Of a stretch of 64,000 nt of DNA, positions 43,355-53,283 are shown piece by piece. How positions within the stretch are numbered: position 1 is the first letter of the stretch; each line of letters opens with the position of its first letter. The notes beneath the pieces are model-generated. The model was given only the letters and a program-made list of their open reading frames with translations. It had not been told where the DNA came from and searched no databases. This DNA comes from RBG-16-64-43 sp035288225. GTDB lineage: Bacteria > Chloroflexota > Anaerolineae > Anaerolineales > RBG-16-64-43. The translations under genes were made by a program, and so were the position numbers. Where the stretch lies: NCBI GenBank assembly GCA_035288225.1, contig DATEAT010000036.1, positions 27,873 to 91,872 of the forward strand, read 5' to 3'.

Positions 43355-44782
43355 ATGCGATACCACTTCGTCGGCATCGGCGGTTCAGGGCTCTCGGCCA
43401 TCGCGCGCGTGCTCATTGAGCGCGGGCACGCGGTGAGCGGATCGGACGAAAGCGACTCGCCCATGCTGCAGGTGTTGGCCGGGCTCGGCGCGCAAGTTTC
43501 GGTCGGTCACCTGGCCGAGCACGTGGCCGGTGCCGAGGCGCTGGTCATTTCTTCGGCCATCCGCAGCGACAACCCCGAGGTTGTGGCGGCCCTGCAGGCT
43601 GGGGTGCCGGTTTACAGGCGGTCGGAGTTCCTGGGTGAACTCACCAAGGGTTACAAGACGATTGCCATAGCCGGAACGCATGGCAAGACGACCACTACCG
43701 GCCTCATCAGCTTCATCTTGGCGGAGGCGGGCCTGGCGCCCTCTTTTGTCGTGGGTGGCGTACTGCCGGACTTCGGCGGAGCGAATGCCCGCGCTGGGCA
43801 GGGCGAGTTCTTCGTCATCGAGGCCGACGAGTATGACCACGCTTTCCTCGGACTGGTGCCGTGGCTGGAGGTCATCACCAACATCGAACACGACCACCCG
43901 GACTGCTTCCCCACGCTGGCCGACGTGCAGGCGGCTTTCAACGCGTTCCTCGCCCGGCTGGCGCCGATGGGCTGGGTGGTGGCGTGCGGCGACGCGAGCG
44001 GTGTGCTTGAGGCGGTGCGCCAGGCCGGCTCACGCAGAGTCCAGGTTTACGGCGTGGATGCGCCCGAGGCCGACTGGACCGCCGCTCACTGGGAGCGCTC
44101 GGCCGAAGGTGGCAGCGAGTTCGTCGTGCTGCGCCGTCCGGCGCGTGGCGCGGAGGCACGCGCTGTCGGGCGGGCGGTGACCCGCCTGCCGGGCCTGCAC
44201 AACATTCGCAACGCGCTGGCGGCGCTGTGTGTCGCCGACCTGTGTGGGGTGGAGTTTGCGGTGGCCGCCGGTGCGCTGGCCAAGTTCAGCGGCGCCGGAC
44301 GGCGCTTCGAAGTGCGCGCCGAAGCACGCGGAGTCGTATTCGTCGACGACTACGCTCACCATCCAAGCGAAATCCGCGCCACGCTGGCGGCCGCCCACGA
44401 CCGTTTTCCAGGGCGTTCGGTGTGGGCGGTCTGGCAGCCGCACACCTTTTCGCGAACGCGTACGCTGCAGTCCGAGTTTGCGGAATCATTCGAAGACGCC
44501 GATCACGTCCTGGTACTGCCGGTGTACCGCTCCCGCGAAGATGACGACCCCAGCTTCTCGGCGCGGACGGTGGTGCAGGCGATGCAACACCGGGACGCCC
44601 GCTATCACGAGGGTGAGTCGGATGCAGTGGAGGACCTGCTGCAGCGACTCGGTCAGCACGAGGTGCTGATCACTCTGAGTGCCGGCGACGGGAACCGGGT
44701 GGGCGAGCGGGTTATGCAGCACCTGTCGCATGCCGCTCACAGCGAAAACTCGCGCGCGGATCGGGCCGGGGGGCGAGCGTGA
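43355..44782 (+). CDS. murC: UDP-MurNAc:L-alanine ligase
   Basis: A 475-residue Mur ligase. The N-terminal FVGIGGSGLSAIARVLIERGH, the ATP loop AGTHGKTTTTGLISFIL, EADEYDHAFL and NIEHDHPDCFPT are the diagnostic blocks, with FVDDYAHHPSEIRATL and WQPHTFSRT in the C-terminal domain. The murB GTG overlaps its stop codon. Confidence 0.95.
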   Translation: MRYHFVGIGGSGLSAIARVLIERGHAVSGSDESDSPMLQVLAGLGAQVSVGHLAEHVAGAEALVISSAIRSDNPEVVAALQAGVPVYRRSEFLGELTKGYKTIAIAGTHGKTTTTGLISFILAEAGLAPSFVVGGVLPDFGGANARAGQGEFFVIEADEYDHAFLGLVPWLEVITNIEHDHPDCFPTLADVQAAFNAFLARLAPMGWVVACGDASGVLEAVRQAGSRRVQVYGVDAPEADWTAAHWERSAEGGSEFVVLRRPARGAEARAVGRAVTRLPGLHNIRNALAALCVADLCGVEFAVAAGALAKFSGAGRRFEVRAEARGVVFVDDYAHHPSEIRATLAAAHDRFPGRSVWAVWQPHTFSRTRTLQSEFAESFEDADHVLVLPVYRSREDDDPSFSARTVVQAMQHRDARYHEGESDAVEDLLQRLGQHEVLITLSAGDGNRVGERVMQHLSHAAHSENSRADRAGGRA

Positions 44783-45762
44783 GCAGCGAGCGCCAGACCC
44801 GGCTGCAGGCGCTTTTCGGGGAGAAGCTCCAATCGGGAGTGGCACTTGCACGATATGCCTCGGCCCGCATCGGCGGTCCGGCCGATGGCTTGCTCATTGC
44901 CCGGTCGGCGGACGATCTGGCGGACATCGTGACCCGGCTGTGGGTGGCCGAGCTGCCCTTCATCATGCTGGGAGCCGGGTCGAATGTGCTCATCTCGGAC
45001 CGCGGGTGCCGGGAGGTCGTCATTCTCAATCACGCCAAGCGGGTCGAATTCCGGCCATTGGCCGACGACAGCACGCGCTGCACGTTGTGGGCGGAATCGG
45101 GCGCTTCACTCGGCGGCATTGCGCGAGCCGCAGCTCAGAAGGGCTGGAGCGGGATTGAGTGGGCAGCCACCGTTCCGGGGACTGTGGGTGGGGCGGTGGT
45201 CGGCAATGCGGGTGCGTTTGGCGGGGATATGAGCACTTCCCTTCATATGGCCACTATCTTGCAACGTGGAAATCAGCAGGTGGCGCCGAATTCCACCGCT
45301 CTTGTAGCCAGGGTCACGGCCAAAGACCTGGGCTACAGCTATCGTTCGAGCACGTTGAAGCGCGAACGCGGATCGGGTGTCGTGCTTTCGGCGGAGTTTC
45401 TCGTAGCATCCTGTCCGCCGGCCGATGCGCTTGCGCGAGTGGAAGCGCTGAATGCCAAGCGCCGCGAGACCCAGCCCCCGGGCGCCAGCATGGGCTCAAT
45501 GTTCAAGAACCCGCCCGATGATTATGCCGGGAGGCTCATTGAAGCGGCGGGGCTGAAGGGCAAGCGAATGGGGGAGGCGGAGATATCGACGGTGCATGCC
45601 AACTTTTTCGTCAACACCGGACAGGCCAAGGCGGCCGATGTCAAAGCGTTGATGGACCTGGCCCGCTCGACCGTGCAAGATAAGTTCGGCGTGATGCTCG
45701 AACCCGAAATTGAACTGATCGGCGAATGGGGAGACCTGGCAGTTGGAGCGCAGCATGCCTAA
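44779..45762 (+). CDS. murB: UDP-N-acetylenolpyruvoylglucosamine reductase
   Basis: A 327-residue FAD enzyme that makes UDP-MurNAc. YASARIGGPADGLLIARS, MLGAGSNVLISDRGCR and IPGT-like TVPGTVGGAVVGNAGAFG are in the FAD domain; YSYRSSTLKRERG, PPGASMGSMFKNP and the C-terminal FVNTGQAKAADV are also typical. It overlaps murC and ddl at its two ends. Confidence 0.95.
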   Translation: MSSERQTRLQALFGEKLQSGVALARYASARIGGPADGLLIARSADDLADIVTRLWVAELPFIMLGAGSNVLISDRGCREVVILNHAKRVEFRPLADDSTRCTLWAESGASLGGIARAAAQKGWSGIEWAATVPGTVGGAVVGNAGAFGGDMSTSLHMATILQRGNQQVAPNSTALVARVTAKDLGYSYRSSTLKRERGSGVVLSAEFLVASCPPADALARVEALNAKRRETQPPGASMGSMFKNPPDDYAGRLIEAAGLKGKRMGEAEISTVHANFFVNTGQAKAADVKALMDLARSTVQDKFGVMLEPEIELIGEWGDLAVGAQHA

Positions 45763-46888
45763 GGTGCGTGTGGGAGTGATGTTCGGCGGGCGGTCCGGGG
45801 AGCATGAAGTCTCCCTGATGTCGGCCGCCTCGATCCTTTCCCGGCTCGATCGCGGCAAGTACGACATTGTCGAAATCGGGATAACGCATCAGGGGCAGTG
45901 GATCGTCGGCGAGGGAGTGCTCGAGCTGCTCAAGCAGCGCGCTTCGGGCGGGCGCAGGGCAGTGTTTTTCCCCGAACCGGGATCGAGCGGCCTGTGGGGG
46001 TACGAGGCGGCCGGAGACCCGAAGGAAATAGTGCTGCATCTGGCCGATCGGATCGACATTCTCTTCCCCATCCTCCACGGGACATTTGGCGAGGATGGCA
46101 CCTTGCAGGGGTTGCTCGAGATGGCAGAGATGCCTTACGTTGGCGCAGGTGTGCTGGCTTCATCGGTTGCAATGGACAAGGGGCTGTTCAAGGACCTGAT
46201 GCGGGCCTGTAGCATCCCGGTGCCGGAATATGCGCTGGTCTTGCGGCGCGACATCGAACGAGACATGGAAGGTGTCGTGCGCAAAGCCGAGGCCGTTTCG
46301 TCCTATCCGCTCTTCACCAAACCGGCCAACCTCGGCTCGTCGGTGGGTGTTTCCCGCTGCGCCAATCGCTCCGATCTGAGCGAGGGATTGCTCGACGCCG
46401 CACGCTACGACCGGCGCGTGCTCATCGAGCGCGGGATCAATGCCCGCGAAATCGAGGTCAGCGTGCTTGGCAACGACGACCCGCGGGCCTCGCTGCCGGG
46501 CGAAGTAATCCCCAGCCGGGATTTCTACTCGTATGAGTCGAAGTACATCGACGACAGCTCACGGTTGATCATCCCGGCCCCCCTCGCGCCTGAGAAGACC
46601 CGCGAGGCACAAGAACTGGCGGTGCGTGTCTGCAAGGCGATCGACTGCGCAGGCATGGCCCGGGTCGATTTCCTGCTCGACCGAGAGTCGCAGGCGTTGT
46701 GGGTCAACGAAGCCAACACGCTGCCTGGGTTTACCCAGATCAGCATGTATCCGAAACTGTGGGAGGCCACGGGCATCCCGTATCCGCAGCTCCTGGACAA
46801 ACTCATTGAACTTGGTTTTCAACGACATGCGGAGAATGTGCGCAATGAGCGGTCGTACGAAAGCGCATCGCCCGCATCGAAACGTTAG
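45755..46888 (+). CDS. ddl: D-alanine:D-alanine ligase
   Basis: A 377-residue ATP-grasp enzyme. VGVMFGGRSGEHEVSLMSA at the start, ILHGTFGEDGTLQGLLEMAEMPYVG in the middle (written here as two overlapping blocks, HGTFGEDG and LLEMAEMPYVG), KPANLGSSVGVSR, and the metal site VNEANTLPGFT near the end. The ATG at 45755 has GGAG upstream and overlaps murB by eight bases. It supplies D-Ala-D-Ala for MurF. Confidence 0.95.
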   Translation: MPKVRVGVMFGGRSGEHEVSLMSAASILSRLDRGKYDIVEIGITHQGQWIVGEGVLELLKQRASGGRRAVFFPEPGSSGLWGYEAAGDPKEIVLHLADRIDILFPILHGTFGEDGTLQGLLEMAEMPYVGAGVLASSVAMDKGLFKDLMRACSIPVPEYALVLRRDIERDMEGVVRKAEAVSSYPLFTKPANLGSSVGVSRCANRSDLSEGLLDAARYDRRVLIERGINAREIEVSVLGNDDPRASLPGEVIPSRDFYSYESKYIDDSSRLIIPAPLAPEKTREAQELAVRVCKAIDCAGMARVDFLLDRESQALWVNEANTLPGFTQISMYPKLWEATGIPYPQLLDKLIELGFQRHAENVRNERSYESASPASKR

Positions 46889-46900
46889 GGCAGACGTCGC

Positions 46901-47815
46901 ATGAGTCAAATCGGTCTTCGTCGAGAGAGTGTCGGGCGCGCCAGTCAACTCCGCCAGAAGCGGCAGGGGCGGACGGCGCGCGCCGCGCGCCAAACGTATG
47001 CCAGCACGACCCGCACGACGTGGGAACCGCCGCGACGCGCACCGGTTTCGCGCGCCCGCCGCCGCTACGATATAGCCCTCGGCCAGCCGGGAGTCGAAGT
47101 CAGCCTGCCGGGTATTCCGCTCACCTTCAATGCACGCACGCTGGCGATCGCCCTGGCTCTGATTTGCGGTGCAGGCATGCTGTTCTTCCTCTCGGGGGCC
47201 GTTTTCGAGGCCGGAGCGCCCACCGTGCGGGGCAACCTCTATCTGCCGGCCGAGATGGTTGCCGGCGCATCGGGCGTGGAGGGCGAGAACGTGTTCAGCC
47301 TCTCGCCGCTCGAGGTAAACCGAGCGCTCGTCGGGGCCAACCCCGGCGTGCGCCAAGTGCGGATGAACATCGGCTGGCCCAATCGGGTCACCCTCACCGT
47401 CGAAGAGCGGGTGCCGATCCTCGCCTGGCAGCAAGGCGCCACGCGCTACTGGGTGGACGCCGAGGGCGTGTTCTTCGTGGCACCCGGCGATCGCGCAGGC
47501 TTGGTCGCGGTCGACGTGCCCGAGGCCGGCCCCGAGGTGCGCCTGAACTCGCAGCCGTCGGTGGATCCGCAGGTGGTATCGGGTGCGCTGCAACTCATGG
47601 CCGCTTTCCCCGAAATGGCTCCGGTGGTCTACGACGCCCGCCGTGGCCTGGGGCTGCACGACCCGCGCGGGTGGGCGGTGTATTTCGGCACGGCCGCAGA
47701 CATCGGCCGGAAGGCGGATCTCTATCAGCGAGTTATCTCGGGCATCCTGGCGCGGGGCGTGACCCCGCGATGGGTGAGCGTGGAGGACCTGCGCCAGCCG
47801 TATTACCACCAGTAG
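46901..47815 (+). CDS. ftsQ: Cell division protein FtsQ (POTRA domain)
   Basis: A 304-residue bitopic protein: a long basic cytoplasmic N-terminus of about 80 residues, one membrane helix (TLAIALALICGAGMLFFL near 81-98), then a POTRA-like domain (VEGENVFSLSPLEVNRALV) and a FtsQ beta domain (VRMNIGWPNRVTLTVEERVP, then ARYWVDAEGVFF-like TRYWVDAEGVFF). Position before ftsA supports the call. It links division proteins outside the membrane. Confidence 0.9.
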   Translation: MSQIGLRRESVGRASQLRQKRQGRTARAARQTYASTTRTTWEPPRRAPVSRARRRYDIALGQPGVEVSLPGIPLTFNARTLAIALALICGAGMLFFLSGAVFEAGAPTVRGNLYLPAEMVAGASGVEGENVFSLSPLEVNRALVGANPGVRQVRMNIGWPNRVTLTVEERVPILAWQQGATRYWVDAEGVFFVAPGDRAGLVAVDVPEAGPEVRLNSQPSVDPQVVSGALQLMAAFPEMAPVVYDARRGLGLHDPRGWAVYFGTAADIGRKADLYQRVISGILARGVTPRWVSVEDLRQPYYHQ

Positions 47816-47838
47816 CCTGGCTGGCCTCAAGGAAGCGC

Positions 47839-49083
47839 ATGACTGCGAATCTGTTTACCGGCATTGATGTGGGCACGACCAAAATCTGCACCCTGGTGGC
47901 GCAGGAGACCGAGGACGGCGGCCTGCAGATCATCGGCGTGGGGATCGAGCCCTCGCGCGGGTTGCGCAAGGGTGTGGTCGTCAACGTCGAGGATGCGGCG
48001 CGCGCCATTTCGGCTTCGATCGAGAAGGCCCAACGTACCGCCGGCTACGAGATTGCCTCGGCCGTCGTGAGCCTGGCCGGGGCGCAAGTCTCGTCGATCA
48101 ACAGTCGCGGCGTGGTGGGCGTCTCGGGCGATGTGATCTCTGCCGAGGACGTCGCGCGCGCCAATGAGGCCGCACGCGCCATCGCCGTTCCCTACGACCG
48201 CCAGGTGGTGCATGTCTTGCCGCGCGGTTTCGTAGTGGATGGGCAGGAGGGCATCCGCAATCCGGTGGGGATGCACGGCTTCCGCCTGGAAGTGGAAACC
48301 CACATCATTACCGCCGCCACGACCGCGCTGCAGAACCTGGCCCAGTGCGTCCAGGCCTGCGGTGTGGAGGTGGAAGGCTTCGTGCTCAACCCGCTAGCCT
48401 CGGCCGAGGCGGTGCTGCGGGATACCGAGCGCGACATGGGCGCGGGCGTTGTGGACATTGGCGGCGGGACAACCGACATCGCCCTCTTCCACGAGGGAAC
48501 GGTGAGCCATACGGCCGTGCTTCCGATCGGCGGCAATCACGTCACCTCGGATATCGCCCATGGGTTACGCATGCCGGGCGAGGTGGCCGAAACGGTCAAG
48601 TTGACTCATGGGCACGCCATCCCTTCCGAGATTCAGCCTGGGGAGAGCTTCTTGGTTCGGCCCTTCGGCGAGGAAGCTCCGGTGGAAGTCCAGCGGGCGG
48701 ACCTGGTAGCCATCATCCAGCCGCGCATGGAAGAGGTGTTCTCGCTGGTGCTGCAAGAGATCGAGCGGGTGGGTGCGGTCAACTACTTGCCGGCGGGCAT
48801 CGTGCTCACCGGCGGCGGCAGCCGATTGCCGGGTGCGCGCCGTTTGGCAGCCGACATCCTTAATATGCCCGTGCGGGTTGCGGGCCCCGGCGAATTGCGC
48901 GGTTTGGTGGATCAACTGAGCAGCCCCGCCTATTCAACCAGCGTGGGTCTGTTGCTGTGGCTGCAACATGTCGCGGTCAACGAGGGTCCGGCGGTGCCGG
49001 CCCCTCGCCGCCGCGGACGTGGAGAGCGCCCCTCGGTCGATTGGGGGCAGATCAAGGATTTTCTGAAGCGGCTTGCACCTTAG
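47839..49083 (+). CDS. ftsA: Cell division protein FtsA
   Basis: A 414-residue actin-like ATPase that tethers FtsZ to the membrane. FTGIDVGTTKICTLVAQE is the phosphate 1 motif; VVDIGGGTTDIALFHEG is phosphate 2; PAGIVLTGGGSRLPGARRLA is the adenosine motif. The SHS2-type 1C subdomain lies around residues 85-160. The C-terminus is basic but a membrane-targeting amphipathic helix is only weakly visible. An upstream open frame is the ftsQ shadow. Confidence 0.95.
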   Translation: MTANLFTGIDVGTTKICTLVAQETEDGGLQIIGVGIEPSRGLRKGVVVNVEDAARAISASIEKAQRTAGYEIASAVVSLAGAQVSSINSRGVVGVSGDVISAEDVARANEAARAIAVPYDRQVVHVLPRGFVVDGQEGIRNPVGMHGFRLEVETHIITAATTALQNLAQCVQACGVEVEGFVLNPLASAEAVLRDTERDMGAGVVDIGGGTTDIALFHEGTVSHTAVLPIGGNHVTSDIAHGLRMPGEVAETVKLTHGHAIPSEIQPGESFLVRPFGEEAPVEVQRADLVAIIQPRMEEVFSLVLQEIERVGAVNYLPAGIVLTGGGSRLPGARRLAADILNMPVRVAGPGELRGLVDQLSSPAYSTSVGLLLWLQHVAVNEGPAVPAPRRRGRGERPSVDWGQIKDFLKRLAP

Positions 49084-49158
49084 GCCCGCGGCGCCCGGTC
49101 GAGAGGAATGGGTTCGCCCATGGCCAGGCAGCACGGGCACATTTCGAGAGGAGGATCC

Positions 49159-50304
49159 ATGGCTTCCGTTCAACAGGTCGAGACGTTCGCTCGCATCAAA
49201 GTCATCGGGGTAGGTGGCGCCGGTCAGAATGCGGTCAATCGCATGATCGCAGAAGGGTTGGCGGGGATCGAATTCATCTCGGTCAACACAGATGCACAGG
49301 CCCTGCTCCTGTCGAACGCGAGCACCCGCGTTCGAATCGGCGAGAAGATCACCCGCGGTCTGGGGGCCGGGGGCAACCCGGATGTCGGTCGCAAGTCCGC
49401 CGAGGAGTCGGCGGAGGAGCTGTACGAGGTGATCAAGGGCGCCGACATGGTCTTCATCACCGGCGGCATGGGCGGTGGGACCGGTACCGGCGCCATGCCG
49501 ATCGTGGCCCAGATCTCCAAGGAAGTGGGCGCACTGGCCATCGGCGTGGTCACCCGCCCCTTTAGCTTCGAAGGCTCGCGGCGGTCGCAATCGGCCGAGG
49601 GCGGAATCGGCAAGCTCAAGGAGCATGTCGATACGCTGATTGTCATTCCCAATGACCGATTGCTGCAACTGGTCGAAAAGCGGGCCAGCCTGCAGGAGTC
49701 CTTCAAGCTGGCCGACGACGTGCTGCGCCAAGGCATCCAGGGCATCTCGGAACTCATCACCGTCCCTGGCCTGATCAACCTCGACTTCGCCGACGTGCGG
49801 ACGATCATGTCGGAGGGCGGCGCGGCCCTGATGGCCGTCGGCCGCGCCGCGGGCGAGGACCGCGCGCGCAAGGCGGCCGAGATGGCCATCTCGAGCCAAT
49901 TGCTCGACATCACCATTGACGGTGCACGGGGCATCTTGTTCAACGTCACCGGCGGGCCGGACTTGAGCCTGTTCGAGGTGAACGATGCGGCCGCGATCAT
50001 CAAAGAGACGGCCCACCCGGATGTCAACTTGATCTTCGGCGCGGTCATCGACCCGACCATGGGCGACGAGATCCGCATCACGGTCATCGCCACCGGATTC
50101 GAGCGCACGGCCATGCCGCGCAAGCTCGAACGGCCGGCGGCGAAATCCACTGCGCGCGCTGCCGCGACGGCCCAGCTCATGGCGCCGGCAGCCGGCGCAC
50201 GGCTTGCCAAAGTGCCCGCCTTCGCCGAATCCATGGCGCGGACTCAACAGATGTCGGTTGAGGACCTGGACGTTCCGGCCTTCCTGCGGCGCCCGCGCCA
50301 GTAG
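49159..50304 (+). CDS. ftsZ: Cell division GTPase FtsZ
   Basis: A 381-residue tubulin homologue forming the division ring. VIGVGGAGQNAVNRM at the start and the tubulin signature GGGTGTG at residues 105-111. The C-terminal tail ends DLDVPAFLRRPRQ, matching the conserved peptide that binds FtsA. The ATG at 49159 has AGAGGAGG just upstream. Between ftsA and ftsZ there is a small ATGGG-TTCG-CCCAT hairpin. Last gene of the dcw cluster. Confidence 0.97.
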   Translation: MASVQQVETFARIKVIGVGGAGQNAVNRMIAEGLAGIEFISVNTDAQALLLSNASTRVRIGEKITRGLGAGGNPDVGRKSAEESAEELYEVIKGADMVFITGGMGGGTGTGAMPIVAQISKEVGALAIGVVTRPFSFEGSRRSQSAEGGIGKLKEHVDTLIVIPNDRLLQLVEKRASLQESFKLADDVLRQGIQGISELITVPGLINLDFADVRTIMSEGGAALMAVGRAAGEDRARKAAEMAISSQLLDITIDGARGILFNVTGGPDLSLFEVNDAAAIIKETAHPDVNLIFGAVIDPTMGDEIRITVIATGFERTAMPRKLERPAAKSTARAAATAQLMAPAAGARLAKVPAFAESMARTQQMSVEDLDVPAFLRRPRQ

Positions 50305-50957
50305 GTGCTGCGGAGGCCGCGAATGGGGGAATACGTGGGCAGTGGAAGCGGGTTCCGCCTCTCGTGTAATTGCCGCGGGGGTGTTCCCGAGCACATGATG
50401 CCTTGAGCCTCCTCTCGCTCAGGGTCAACCTCCAGACCTCCCTGACGTCCGATCGGCGTCGGGGAGGTCTGGTTTTTGGCCTGCGAGTTAGACATGAATC
50501 AACCTACGCGGTCTTGAGCGCCGCCGCTCGCGTTTCGCGGAGCGGGGTATGCGTCGCAATGGCGTGCGTCGCCAGGGCGATGCGATTAGATTGAAGAGAG
50601 CGGGTCGATCGGCGCGGACTCAACTCGGCCCGGCCCTAGGCGCGATGGGGATTCCGTAAGGGACTCTGGAACGTCACGCGACGTGCAGTTACGGGCCATC
50701 TGCGCATAGCCACTACGAGAGATCGAGTTTGCAAGTAATCACATCTTGTTTTTGGCCTGGATTCATGCCATTGCATCCGCTTGCTTCGGAGCGGCTGCCC
50801 GTCTTTGCCGGAGCATTGATGGCCAAGGGCGCGATTCGCCAAGAGGCCGAGGCTGCAAGGCCCATTCGTTCGGTTGGCTCCGAGGCAAAGTAGGTCTTCT
50901 ATTCGCGTGGAACCTGAGGGACTTGCGAGGAAGAAGCGATCAAATGTCAGCCCGCGC
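50305..50957. other. Intergenic region after ftsZ
   Basis: About 650 bases. The ftsZ terminator is at its left. The remainder shows no frame with a convincing start, ribosome binding site or recognisable protein, and no RNA gene that I can identify. Confidence 0.5.
50432..50477 (+). terminator. Rho-independent terminator of the dcw cluster
   Basis: An 11-bp stem CCAGACCTCCC / GGGAGGTCTGG followed by TTTTT; the 19-base interior can extend the stem with GACG/CGTC. It lies about 130 bases past ftsZ. Confidence 0.92.
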
Positions 50958-51938
50958 TCACCCGCCGACGGCCGCCAGTTGTGCGGAGTAAGCCCATAGC
51001 GCGGGCGTGCCTCCTGTATGCCAGAAGAGCACACGCGCGCCAGGCGGAATCTCGCGCGTGCGTATCATCGACAACATGCCCCCAGCTGCGCGACCGGTAT
51101 AAACCGGATCGAGCAGCATGCCCTCCATGCGCGCGAATAGCGTGATGGCTCCCAGCTCGAGCGCATCCGGCTTGCCGTAGCCCGCGCCGACAAAGCGGTC
51201 ATCCACAATCAACTCCTCAGGCCGAAAGCGGGATTCGGCCCCAACCTTTTCGGCAGTGCGGCTGGCGAGGTCGGCTACCTGATCGCGGAACGGCAAGGAG
51301 GGCTTATCGACGCTGATCCCGTGCAGGCGAGCCTTGAGACCGGCCAGGCGGGCTCCCAACGCCAGCCCAGCCTGGGTGCCCCCGGAGGAGGTGGCAAAGA
51401 CCACCCATTCAACCTCAACCTGTTGAGCCGCGAATTCCAGCATGGCCACGGCGTAGGCGGCGGCACCAATTGGATTCGAGCCGCCGTACGGAATGAGATA
51501 GGGTTGATGGCCGGCCTGGTTCTCTCTTTCGAGCACCCGGTCCATCATTTCATCGCGACCCATGCCCTCCGTCCAAACGATCTCCGCACCGAGCAGCGTG
51601 TCGAGCAACATGTTGCCCGTGGAGGTCTGCGCCTGGGACTTCTCACCGGAGAGAATGAGCACGCAGCGCAGGCCCATGCGAGCTGCCGCGGCCGCTGTCT
51701 GCCGGCAGTGGTTGGATTGCGGTGCGCCGGCGGTGAGCAATGTCTTGGCGCCGGTCGAGATTGCGTCGGCCACCAGGTATTCAAGCTTACGAGTCTTGTT
51801 GCCGCCCATCGCGAGGCCGGTCAGGTCGTCGCGCTTGATGTAGATGCGGCAGCCGAGGTGCCGGCTAAGCCGCGGCAACTCCTCAACCGGCGTGGGCAGG
51901 GCTGCCAGCGGCACCCTCGCTAAGCGAATGTCATTCAT
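50958..51938 (-). CDS. D-cysteine desulfhydrase / ACC deaminase family PLP enzyme
   Basis: A 326-residue type II-fold PLP enzyme. KRDDLTGLAMGGNKTRKLEYL holds the PLP Lys, and QSNHCRQTAAAAARMGL and SSGGTQAGLALG are substrate and phosphate-binding segments. YTGRAAGGM and FWHTGGTPALWAY are C-terminal hallmarks. D-cysteine desulfhydrase converts D-Cys to pyruvate, H2S and ammonia; 1-aminocyclopropane-1-carboxylate deaminase is the main alternative and cannot be excluded without key-residue comparison. It is a stand-alone gene. Confidence 0.85.
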   Translation of the reverse strand: MNDIRLARVPLAALPTPVEELPRLSRHLGCRIYIKRDDLTGLAMGGNKTRKLEYLVADAISTGAKTLLTAGAPQSNHCRQTAAAAARMGLRCVLILSGEKSQAQTSTGNMLLDTLLGAEIVWTEGMGRDEMMDRVLERENQAGHQPYLIPYGGSNPIGAAAYAVAMLEFAAQQVEVEWVVFATSSGGTQAGLALGARLAGLKARLHGISVDKPSLPFRDQVADLASRTAEKVGAESRFRPEELIVDDRFVGAGYGKPDALELGAITLFARMEGMLLDPVYTGRAAGGMLSMIRTREIPPGARVLFWHTGGTPALWAYSAQLAAVGG

Positions 51939-52140
51939 GGAGAGCCTCTCCGAGTTCCGATTGCCTATGCATGGTTGAGAAGTCCGGCACCGACGAACAG
52001 GCGGCGCTGGGCATCCTTATCCAGTTTGGATGGTGAGCCCAAGGGGCGCCTCAATCGCACCACTGGCGTGCCCCGAGATACACCGATTCCAGTTATCCGG
52101 TCGTGTGCGGCAAGAACAGCGCGAGAGGCGCGCCGGAGAT

Positions 52141-53283
52141 CTACCCCCCAGCCAGACCGCCCTCGCTCAAAGCCGACCGCCGGATGCGGCCGCGGGCCGC
52201 GAGGCGCATCAGCCCCAGCACGCGCGGAAGGATGAGCGCGTACGCGGTGTACAGGGCACGGTTGGGGGCGAAATCCCAGGCGCCCAGATGGCGAACGAAA
52301 CGGCCGCCGAAGCCCTGCTTGAAGTTGAAGACGCCCCATAGCGGGTCCTGTGGGTTGGGTGTGTCGGGCGCGCCCCACAAGTCGTAGGTCGTGCATCCCT
52401 GGGCGCGTGCCCAGCGCATCGCTTCCCACTGGAGAAGATGATTGGGCATTTTCTCGCGGTCGATCTCGATCGACATGCCGTATACGTACCACGCCCGGCG
52501 CGCATAGGAAAACACGATGACGGCGGCAATCGGAGTGCCTTCCGATTCGGCGATGAAGGCATGGGCCAATCCCGCGCGGATGAAAGCCCCCCAGGCCGCA
52601 TCGTAGTAGGCCTCATCGCGAATGATGAACCCATCCCGGTGAGCCGTGGCCGCGTACATGCGGTATAGCATAGGCAAGTCGGCCAAAGCCCCATGGCGCA
52701 CGACAACTCCCTTGCGCGCGGCCAGTCGGATGTTGTAGCGGGTTTTCTGCTTCATCGCGGCCAGCAAGGCGTCCTCGGTTGGTGCGAGGTCGAGCACCAC
52801 GGTGCTGCGGAACTGAACCTGCTCAGGCGAGGGGCGCCAGCCGCGCCGCGCAAGGAGCGCGGCAAAGCGCTCACCTTCGGCGTGTGTCTGTTCCAGAGCA
52901 TCCTCAGCGCCGCGGGATGCCTGCGGAACGTCCGGATCGATTTTGATTTGTATCGCCCGCCGGATGCGGGCCTGGGCTTCGAGGTCGGCCAGCACCCGTT
53001 CCAGACTCGGCTCATCGTGAGTGGACAGCAACGGGCCTTTGGGCACATAGGCGACGGAAAAGGTGAGCGGCCCAAGGCTCAAGCTGCGCTCGAGCACCTG
53101 GGCCGCCGCCAAAGCGATCATCGCCGGATCGGCCTCGTCCACCCAAACCCAGCGCGTGGGCTGCCATCCGTAACGCGCTTTGAATTCCCCCCATTCCCAG
53201 GCTTGCATGAAGTTCGCCGCAGGGAGAGAACTGACCGCGGTGTGCCACGCTTGTGCGGAGGTAACCGGGGTGGCGCGGATCAC
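52141..53283 (-). CDS. FemX/FemAB-like peptidoglycan bridge aminoacyltransferase, paralogue 1
   Basis: A 380-residue protein of the GNAT-fold Fem family. FMQAWEWGEFKARYGW at the start, MKQKTRYNIRLAARKGVVV, and the C-terminal LLQWEAMRWARAQGCTTYDLWG and GVFNFKQGFGG blocks are typical. Such enzymes use aminoacyl-tRNA to add an amino acid to the lipid II stem peptide. The GTG at 53283 overlaps the upstream paralogue's stop (GTGTGA). The added residue cannot be inferred from sequence. Confidence 0.87.
   Translation of the reverse strand: MIRATPVTSAQAWHTAVSSLPAANFMQAWEWGEFKARYGWQPTRWVWVDEADPAMIALAAAQVLERSLSLGPLTFSVAYVPKGPLLSTHDEPSLERVLADLEAQARIRRAIQIKIDPDVPQASRGAEDALEQTHAEGERFAALLARRGWRPSPEQVQFRSTVVLDLAPTEDALLAAMKQKTRYNIRLAARKGVVVRHGALADLPMLYRMYAATAHRDGFIIRDEAYYDAAWGAFIRAGLAHAFIAESEGTPIAAVIVFSYARRAWYVYGMSIEIDREKMPNHLLQWEAMRWARAQGCTTYDLWGAPDTPNPQDPLWGVFNFKQGFGGRFVRHLGAWDFAPNRALYTAYALILPRVLGLMRLAARGRIRRSALSEGGLAGG

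Noticed and set aside
46559..47830. 423-residue minus-strand open frame
   Set aside because: It lies over ddl and ftsQ, both well supported; no recognisable protein features.
48934..50394. 486-residue minus-strand open frame
   Set aside because: Shadow of ftsZ.
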